64,000 nt of DNA, taken from Phaeosaccion multiseriatum. Lineage: Eukaryota; Ochrophyta, other classes. Location of the stretch: contig OZ218957.1 of assembly GCA_965112735.1 (NCBI GenBank), positions 248,001 through 312,000 of the forward strand, written 5' to 3'. The notes below the pieces were generated by a model that saw nothing but the letters and a program-made list of their open reading frames with translations, did not search any database and had not been told where the DNA came from. Positions 57,516 through 64,000 of this stretch are shown piece by piece (the stretch's first letter is position 1; each line of letters starts with the position of its first letter). A program made the position numbers and the translations under genes.

Positions 57516-57653
57516 GGTGTGGCCTTGCCGATTTCCGACTATCTATCAATCTCAACCCTTTTCTCGGCTGCCTCCTTCTCGCATCCAGAGCGCTGGTCGC
57601 GCGCGATTGACGCCCGGTCTCTTCTTCTGCACCTCTTACTTCTCCTGTAGAGG
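57516..57653. promoter_or_regulatory. 138-bp divergent promoter between EML and RRP36
   Basis: The two start codons face away from each other with only 138 bases between. The stretch is C/T-rich on + with CTTTTCTCGGC and CGCGCGCGATTG patches and no TATA box. Confidence 0.5.
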
Positions 57654-59096
57654 ATGCAGCGTGTGTCTGTCCTGAGCAAAAAATCCAAAATCAACGGTCC
57701 GATCGAAGCCGAAACTGAAACTACTTCGATGGTACTTCACGGCAAACCCCCCCCCCCCCCTTTCAATCATCCCTCCTCAATTCCCCTTTCCGGACAACTC
57801 GCTTCCGATCCACAGCTAGAAGGGTTGGAAGATATCAGGTTGCAGCAAGGAAGAGAGGAGAGCAGTGTCTCCAGTGAGCAGAAGATGATCTCTCGGAAGC
57901 GTCCTCGGGAGGGCGCGGGAGGGGCACCACCCAGGGCGGGAGAGGAGGGCCCTGCAGAGCTAGGAGTAGAGAGGACGGCGCAAAGAAAAGCCAAAGACGC
58001 AAAGGAAGGCGCTGCCACTGCGAAGAGAAGTTCGAAGGAGGCGCTGGCGAGCCGGCCGAATAAGAACTGCCCCGTGGAGATGAGCAGCAAGAGGCCTGTG
58101 AAGAGGGCGAGGGAGGTGGTGGAGGTGAAGAACAGGAAGGTGCGGGACCCGCGCTTCCAAGAGGGAAGCGGCACGCTCAACTACGACATGTTCCGGAAGG
58201 TACGGTGGTGGAGGAGGAGGAGGAGGAGGAGGAGGAGGAGGGGGGGGGGGGTGCATCGCTCAATGATCCTTTCCTTTCTCGCATGCCCTGCTTTGTGTCG
58301 GCCGCTGCCCGTGTCCGTGCGTGCAGGCGTATACTTTTCTGGAGTCGTATGAAGACGCGGAGCTCGAGGCCCTCAAGAAGTCTCTCAAAAAGGTTAGCAG
58401 CGCAAGTGCCATCACCAGAAGCAAGGGTTGGGAGGAGAGAAATATACATCCGTTACCCCCCCCCTCCCCCCTCCCCTTCTTCCTGCCCCTTCCGTCCTTG
58501 CCCGCATTTGTTCTTGGGACGCATCCATTGAATGAACGCATGAAGCAGTCACACGTGGCGAAGAGTCCCTTGAGGGAGAGGCGTTGGCTGGCCTCTGCCC
58601 CCCGCTTACAATCGTTCGGATTACGTTCTCTCCCCTCCCCCTCCTCCCTCTCTCTCTACCTCTGTTCGGGCCTGCCCAGGGCAAGGGCAAAGGGAAGGGC
58701 GGAGAGCAGGCGGCCCAGATGACGGCTGTGATCAATCAGATTAAGCAGCAGAAGCGCGAGCGGAGCCAAGCAGACGCAACTCGCCTGCAGCGGCACCGCG
58801 TCAAGAAGGAGGAGCGTGAGAAGGTGGCGGAGGGCAAGACGCCCTTCTTCCAGAAGAAATCGGAGCAGAAGCAAGCGGCGCTGCAGCTGCGCTTCCAGGA
58901 GCTCAAGGAATCGGGAAGGCTCAAAAAGACGCTCGAGAAGAAGAGGAAGAAGAACGCCGCCAAGGATCACAGATGGTTGCCGGGGCAGCGCAGAACCAAC
59001 GCTGGATCACCAACTGCTGGGGAGGGGGGAGGGGGGCGGAGGCGCGGAGGCGAGCACGGAGACGGGGACGGAGACGGCCCTCCCTTGGGGACGTGA
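57654..59096 (+). CDS. RRP36: RRP36 family rRNA-processing protein (90S pre-ribosome)
   Basis: Exons 57654-58199, 58327-58392 and 58680-59096 (all phase 0) give 342 residues. The N-terminus (1-140) is polar and variable. The RRP36 domain starts at SSKRPVKRAREVVEVKNRKV RDPRF-type sequence (about 146-170), continues with YTFLESYEDAELEALKKSLKK (exon 2) and a long basic coiled coil with FFQKKSEQKQAALQLRFQEL, and closes with KKRKKNAAKDHRWLP, the family signature. In yeast and human RRP36 is a nucleolar SSU-processome factor for early 18S rRNA cleavages. After the signature a Gly/Arg/Asp tail of about 28 residues follows, containing AGSPTAGEG encoded by the CACCAACTGCTG motif. Confidence 0.93.
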
Positions 59097-59244
59097 GTCA
59101 TGCCGAGAAAGGGGGGGGGCTGCTCAGATTGGAGCCTGGGACCTGCGGGTGCCCTTACCCTCGCTCACCAGCTTTGCCGGCTTGGGCTTGCCAGGACAAA
59201 CATGAGGTTAAGGTTGAAGCATGAGCACAGAGGGAGCAATGAAT

Positions 59245-59455
59245 GGGATTGAAGGCGAAGAGTAGACTTGATTCGCGTTGTCTCTTTCCGCCTCGCCTGC
59301 CCTGCGAGGAGTGCATGCCCAGACCTACAGGTGTGCTGCTACCCACTGGCTGGGCGGTCCCACGCACGCGCCCACGGTCACAGGGAGGCTGCCTAGAGGC
59401 TGCCTAGAGGCGGGCTAGAGGTCGCTTAGGACTGAAGAGTGAGCGGCCTAGAGCG
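59245..59455 (-). repeat. Dispersed repeat element, copy B
   Basis: Inverted relative to copy A (4015-4220). In sense orientation it ends with the same CTAGGCAGCC boxes, here with one extra GCCTCTAGGCA unit. Flanked by no obvious direct repeat. Confidence 0.65.
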
Positions 59456-60294
59456 GTCGGAGGCCGCCGGCCTAGCTAGGCCTAGGAAGACACACAATGG
59501 ACTATGCTCTTGGTTTAGAGATTCAGACTTATGGAGACGAGGTTGGTCTATGTCGATGTTGAGTATAAGGCCACTCTCGATCTCACCATTGAGGTTTTGC
59601 ACATGAGCTCTCGAGAATGTACAGCGCCTCCTCCTTCTCCTCCTCCCTTCTTCTTTTTCTTTGTTACATACAGTTACATACTTTCCCCAGTGGCATGGGC
59701 AGACTCTGGTGCGCTGTTCGATTAATTTCTTCACCGACGGTATGGAGATCTGAACTTGATCAACTGAAGCCTTGGTCTCACTGTCAGTCTGAACCCTTGG
59801 TCACACTGGCAGTCCGACGCTGAAGCCTTGGTCACACTGGTCCACGTCCGACGCTGAAGCGAATGAGGAACAAGGAGGAGAAGGACAACCAAGAGGAGTA
59901 CAGGCAACAGCAGAAAACGCCTCGGAAATCGGAGGTCGAAAAACTGAACCCTTGGTCACTCTGACGACATAAATGGCCGGGGTCTTTTCTGCTATTCCTT
60001 CCCTCTTCGTCTCCCTCTTCGCCCTCATCTTCATCTTCATCATCTTCTTCCTCATCTTCTTCCTCTTCCTCTTCTTCCTCATCTCCGCCTTCACCTCTCT
60101 CGCGTTTGATTGTCAACTCTTGATACCCATGCAGTGACCCAACAGGTTGCTGAAAGTCAAGACGGGCCCCCTCTTGCGCACGGAGCGTCGGGGAAGGAGG
60201 GGAAGGATAACAATTTCCCCCCCCAAGTCTTCACAGCAACTGTTCCATTCTCAGTAGCTCATAGGATGTAACCAAGCAAAGTAGTGTTGTTAGT
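59456..60294. other. Intergenic stretch with short repeats, no gene seen
   Basis: Contains a 3-4-fold repeat of CCTTGGTCACACTGGCAGTC with GACGCTGAAG (59765-59960) and a CTTCTTCATC-rich tract (60000-60090). Open frames exist but none has a recognisable domain, splice support or good context. Confidence 0.4.
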
Positions 60295-60419
60295 GACATC
60301 GACATTGGATATCGAGGATGCCTATTTTGGTCAGATTCGGGACAGTGGATCGGGCGGGCGGCGATCCACTGTCCCGAATCTGACCAAAATAGACGTCCTC
60401 GATATCCAATGTCGATGTC
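60295..60419. repeat. Near-perfect 58-bp inverted repeat (hairpin)
   Basis: Left arm 60295-60352 and right arm 60362-60419 pair with about two mismatches around a 9-base G-rich loop (GGCGGGCGG). Arms contain GACATTGGATATCGAGGA and its complement. Confidence 0.95.
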
Positions 60420-60430
60420 CTGCCCATACA

Positions 60431-60640
60431 CTAACAGTGGGCGTGTGTGCACCTCACCCCCCTGACCTGATGAAATGAAATTCTTTCAATGCAAACCTTT
60501 GAAGGTCGGCAGCAACAACAAGACACTCTCTCGACATCGGAGTGTCTTATTGCCTCGCCGGTACTTCTTCGACGCTTTGTATTGAAAGACTTTCATCAGA
60601 TCGGGGGGGTGAGATGAACACACACACTACCATTGTTGGC
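60431..60640. repeat. Degenerate fold-back element
   Basis: Arms of about 65 bases (60431-60495 and 60575-60640) pair at roughly 75-80%, with TTTGCATTGAAAGAATTTCAT against TTTGTATTGAAAGACTTTCAT and a shared G7/C6-GTGAG block. An inner stem AAGACACTC/GAGTGTCTT closes the loop. Older-looking than the hairpin next to it. Confidence 0.7.
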
Positions 60641-60649
60641 TACAGTATT

Positions 60650-60874
60650 CGGCCCTGGACAAGGTTACAGTGTGCGCCGACCAATAATCAGTAATCAGGC
60701 CAGCTAGCGCCGGTCATAATCAGTAATCAGGCCGGCTGGTACCGGTCATAATCAGTAATCAGAACCGGCTGGCGCCGGCCATAATCAGTAACCAGGCCCG
60801 GCTGGCGCCACAATCAGTAATCAGGCCGGCTGCGCCGGCCGTAATCAGTAATCAGATAACCTTGTCCAGGGCCG
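60650..60874. mobile_element. 225-bp MITE with 18-bp perfect TIRs and 8-bp target duplication
   Basis: TIRs CGGCCCTGGACAAGGTTA at 60650-60667 and its complement at 60857-60874. The element is flanked by identical ACAGTATT at 60642-60649 and 60875-60882. The inside is about six imperfect units of AATCAGTAATCAGGCCGG plus a palindromic CTGGCGCCGG part. The 8-bp duplication fits the hAT superfamily; no transposase is present, so it must be mobilised in trans. Confidence 0.85.
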
Positions 60875-60969
60875 ACAGTATTGCAGGAAGTACAACCCTA
60901 TTTGCATCTGTCCACATCAACAAGTGCATTTCTACATCAAAAACCCCGTGCTGTGCGACCTGCAGGACA

Positions 60970-61410
60970 GACAGGGAAAGAGAGGGCGAAGGAAACAGAT
61001 GGAGAGAGAGACGGAGAGACAGAGGGAGAAGGAAAGAAAGAGATCGGGAGAGACAGAGAGGGAGATGGAAAGAGGGAGAGGGAAGGAAGAGAGAGAGGCA
61101 GAGAGGGAAAGATGGGGGAGAAAGAAAGAGGGAATGAGAGGGAAGAGATTGAGAGAGACAGAGAGGGAGATGGAAAGGGGGAGAGAGAAAGAGGGAGAGG
61201 GAAGGAAGAGAGAGAGGCAGAGAGGGAAAGATAGGGAGAAAGAGAGAGGGAAAGAGAGGGAAAGAGGGAGAAAGAGAGGGAGGGAGAGGAAAAGAGAGGG
61301 AGAAGTAAGGAGGGAAAAAGAGGGAGGGAGAGGGAGAAAGAGAGAGAGGGAAAGAGAGGGAGAGGGAAGAGAGGGGGAAGGAAAGAAAGAGAGATGGACA
61401 GATAGAGGGG
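60970..61410 (+). repeat. GAGA-rich purine tract
   Basis: Imperfect units such as AGAGAGGGAGATGGAAAG and GGGAAGGAAGAGAGAGAG over 440 bases. Together with CT-rich 61600-61670 it occupies the region 5' of the FYVE gene. Confidence 0.85.
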
Positions 61411-61850
61411 GGGGAGGAGTAGTGAGTTGGACAGACCGGGGGATAGAGACAGGAGAACAGAGGAATGCCCTCCCCCCCCTCGTTCCTATCCACGTCCTCC
61501 CCCCCCCGACCGTTGACTGACTCACCTCCACCAAAGATTCGTCTCTGCTGATTGAGAATATGGGAGATGATTAACTGGACGTGTATTCCGAGTCGTACAT
61601 ATCTAACTCTCTCTCTCTCGCTCGCTCTCTCTCTCTCCCTCTCCCTCTCCATCTCCCTCTCTTTCTTTGCTCTTATTTTCTCATTTCTCACGGGTATTAT
61701 CGGCACTCAAGTCTAAGTCCGGCACTCAAGTCAATGTGTTGGTGCCACGGATGCACAGATGGCGAACAACGACGGAACTCTCTTTTCCCTGTCTCTCTCT
61801 TGCTTGCTGCATCAGCGGACCTGAGGCCGAAGAGCGGAAGGGTAAAGAGC

Positions 61851-62407
61851 ATGTTGAAGAAGCTGTCTCGCTCACTCTCGCCTGCCGCCGCAGACAAAGA
61901 TGAAAACGCAGCAGCAGCGGCGGAGAAAGTTACCGAGGAGGGGGAAGCGGCACTGAGTGAGGAGGCGGCGACGGACTCCACTGCCCTCTCTCTCACTCCC
62001 ACTGTTCCGACTGAACCGCCGAATACTGCAAGCACCCAACAGCCCTCTTCCAGTTCCATGACCTCGAGCCTTCACAGCCTGCTCCACACAGCCAAGGGGG
62101 TTGCAGCCCCCCTCGTCTCCACGGTGGCGGCAGTATCGTACGAGGGCGCCCGGTACACGGGAAGTAGGGCCAAGGACTATGTCACGAACATGGCTGCGGC
62201 CTCCTCCGCCCGCCGAGGCTCCTCCGTGCACAACAAAGCCCCGGCTCCTGGTTGGTCGGGGCTTGACACCAGGTACGCCAGTCTCACGGCCTACGAGCGG
62301 AAGCTGGTGGCCAATGGCAGCAAGCCCATCACCGAAGAGGGTAAGGCCATGACGGACCAGGACAGCCCTACGGAGAGGGAGAGGGAGAGTCAGACAGCCA
62401 CCGGAGA

Positions 62408-62438
<31 letters not shown>

Positions 62439-62930
62439 ACAGGGTTGAGGGGCGGGGCGGCGGCAGGGGGTGTGTTGGAGGTCAACTGCCCTGCCGCGTC
62501 CCACTCTCCCACGGGTAAAGGTGTGGGATTGGTGCAGCCTCTGCAGCTGCCCTACAGCGCCGCGGAGCTTCAAGAGGAGAACTTGGAGGAGGATACGCCG
62601 TCCCCAAGGGATGACGAAGAAGAAGAAGCAGCAGCAGCAGGAGGAGGAGGAGGAGCAGGAGCAGGAGCAGCAGGAACAGATGTAGCGGCGGCAGAAAGGG
62701 CAGAGGGAGCGACAGCAGTAGCCGTGGTGGAAGGAGGAGGACGAGCAAGTCCTACGCGTGCGGATGAGCCTGAGGTGGACAAGGAGACCATGGAGCTGCT
62801 CAAGGCCCTCGCCGCGGAGGGGGACGAGGAGGCAAGCTATCACCTCAGCAGGCGCTTCTGCGCACCGCCCTTCACCGACAGCAAGTCCTGCTTCGCGTGT
62901 GGCGCGCACTTCGACCTCACCAGGTGGGTA

Positions 62931-62990
<60 letters not shown>

Positions 62991-63751
62991 TTGTGTGTTT
63001 GTGTGTGTATGTGTGTATGTGCGTGTGTGTGTGTGTGTGTGTGCGTGTGTGTGTGTGCGTGTGTGCGTGTGCGTGCTTGTGCGTGCTTGTGCGTGTATGT
63101 GCACTCAAGTTATGACTCCCCCACGTGCCCTGTGCTGCCCTGTGCAGGTACCGGCACCACTGCCGCCACTGCGGAGAGGCGTTTTGCAACCCCCACTCGT
63201 GGTATAAGCACCCCATTCCCAAGTTCGGTCCTAACACTAGGCTGCCGCAGCGCGTGTGCCTGCCCTGCAAGACGCTGCTGGAGCTGGAGGACTGGAGGGA
63301 TAGGAGGTAGGGAAGGAGATGATTGGAGGCATATGGATGGACATGAGTAGAGTATAAGGTGGGACAGGAGAGAGGGAGGGAGGGAGGGAGGCGGGGAGGG
63401 GCGTATACTGCCCTTGTTCTGTTTGCCTCTCTCTACCCTGTGGGCCTCGCATCGCCTTCCACTCTCATTCTCTCTCTTTCTCATTGTATGTCTCTCTCTC
63501 TTGCTCCCTCCCTGCCTTTTTTTCTCTCTTTATTTCTCTCTCTCCCTCATTGCCTATTCTCTCTCTTTTATCTCTCCCTCGTTGTCGCTCTCCTGGCCCA
63601 CTCACTGCCTCTCCCGTCCCCGCGAAACGGCATCGTAACGGTTTTCTGTAACCGTAACCTCAGTGCGTGGCGCTTCGAGCGTCTTGAGGCCTACCGCCGG
63701 GGGGAGCTCATCACCTACCACGAGGACCGCACAGACACCAACTACGACAAG
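61851..63751 (+). CDS. FYVE zinc-finger protein, partial (3' end off right edge)
   Basis: Exons at up to 62923, 63148-63306 and 63664-63751, phases 2, 2 and 0, then a donor GACAAG|GTACGC; more exons lie past 64000. ATG at 61851 (MLKKLSRSLSPA) is the conservative start. A strong acceptor (pyrimidine tract then GCATCAG|CGG) at about 61814 means the true first exon may be upstream. The N-terminal 320 residues are disordered with poly-Ala, Gly and Glu runs. The FYVE domain (about 342-403) shows CFACGAHF, RYRHHCRHCGEAFC and RVCLPC: the R-x-HHCR phosphoinositide-binding core is intact but the sixth zinc ligand is His (CNPHS). FYVE domains bind PI3P on endosomes. After it comes AWRFERLEAYRRGELITYHE, function unknown. 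Confidence 0.8.
62935..63110 (+). repeat. (GT)n array at the FYVE exon 1 donor
   Basis: About 175 bases of GT with sparse C and A changes starting 11 bases after the donor AG|GTGGGT. Sense-strand GT, as in the EML donors. Confidence 0.95.
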
Positions 63752-64000
63752 GTACGCTGCCATCTGCTACCATCCTTATCATTTCCTTACTTCGTGTCCT
63801 TGCGATCTGCCGGCCTACTGACTGGAGGGTTAGCGGAAGGAACTCCATCCACTGCCATCCCCCCTCTCCCTGTGTGCGGTCACCGAGTCGGCACAACCTA
63901 TAACCCCGCGAGGGGCTGTGTAGTGTCTTGGTGAAGAGGCTCCCTCAATTGGTGCAGCCTGTCCGTATGCCTCCCACATGCTATGCGTCCCTTACGCCTC
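63752..64000 (+). other. Start of the next FYVE-gene intron, no exon assigned
   Basis: Follows the donor at 63752. It holds TGCCATCTGC and CCACTGCCATCC motifs seen near splice sites elsewhere. No further exon could be supported before the edge. Confidence 0.5.

Noticed and set aside
59801-60116. Lys/Glu-rich open frames at 59801-60116 (-)
   Set aside because: Encoded by a CTTCTTCATC simple repeat; no start context, splice or domain support.
60650-60874. CRISPR or satellite interpretation of the repeats
   Set aside because: Perfect TIRs and the 8-bp target duplication show that it is a transposable element with an internal tandem core.
61581-61850. Upstream extension of the FYVE protein to 61581
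   Set aside because: The frame is open but begins without ATG (ATG only at 61734) and passes through CT-rich sequence with a strong splice acceptor at about 61814, so it is more likely intron or leader.

Overview
The window is nuclear DNA of a eukaryote. Genes have many introns with clear GT-AG borders (and one GC-AG), polyadenylation signals, and exons whose reading phases match when joined. The DNA is GC-rich and saturated with microsatellites. Gene content (EMAP-like WD40/EF-hand protein, THADA, RRP36, FYVE, RNFT-type RING, fasciclin, CBM-like secreted proteins) together with one protein that has a signal peptide followed by a possible plastid-type zinc-ribbon tail suggests a unicellular alga, most likely a stramenopile such as a eustigmatophyte. 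That placement is inference; no marker gene in the window settles it.

Layout, left to right. 1-2008 (-): 5' part of a gene for a disordered protein, running off the left edge. 2556-3540 (+): small membrane protein with a CxxC...CxxC tail. 4888-5904 (+): secreted fasciclin protein. 7525-18408 (-): 7-exon THADA/Trm732 tRNA-modification protein, 2,924 residues. 19398-35457: a tandemly duplicated two-gene block. Each block has a secreted PC-esterase/SGNH-like protein with CBM-like modules (+) followed by a convergent RNFT-type RING E3 gene (-). In block 1 the CBM gene is short and the RING gene is a deletion pseudogene. In block 2 the CBM gene has grown to 2,062 residues and the RING gene is intact. 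36013-57515 (-): a 32-exon, 2,714-residue EF-hand plus triple HELP/WD40 (EML5/6-type) protein. 57654-59096 (+): RRP36, sharing a 138-bp divergent promoter with the EML gene. 59097-61850: a gene-poor stretch with a dispersed repeat, two fold-back structures and a complete MITE with 18-bp TIRs and an 8-bp target duplication. 61851 to the edge (+): FYVE-finger gene, partial.

The proteins do not form one pathway: they are housekeeping (THADA and RRP36 in RNA modification and ribosome assembly, RNFT in ER protein quality control, EML in microtubules, FYVE in endosomes) mixed with secreted wall-type proteins (fasciclin, CBM array). The most unusual feature is at DNA level. Nearly every intron carries a microsatellite anchored on a splice site: GT/GTGA/GGGA-type tracts on the donor side and pyrimidine tracts on the acceptor side. 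In addition, several short motifs (core TTGGTGATACAGCAG, GGATGGCAGTGG, GCCCATATGCC) recur in introns and, in different reading frames, inside exons.

All exon borders below were worked out by hand from splice consensus, phase agreement and family similarity; none was checked against RNA.
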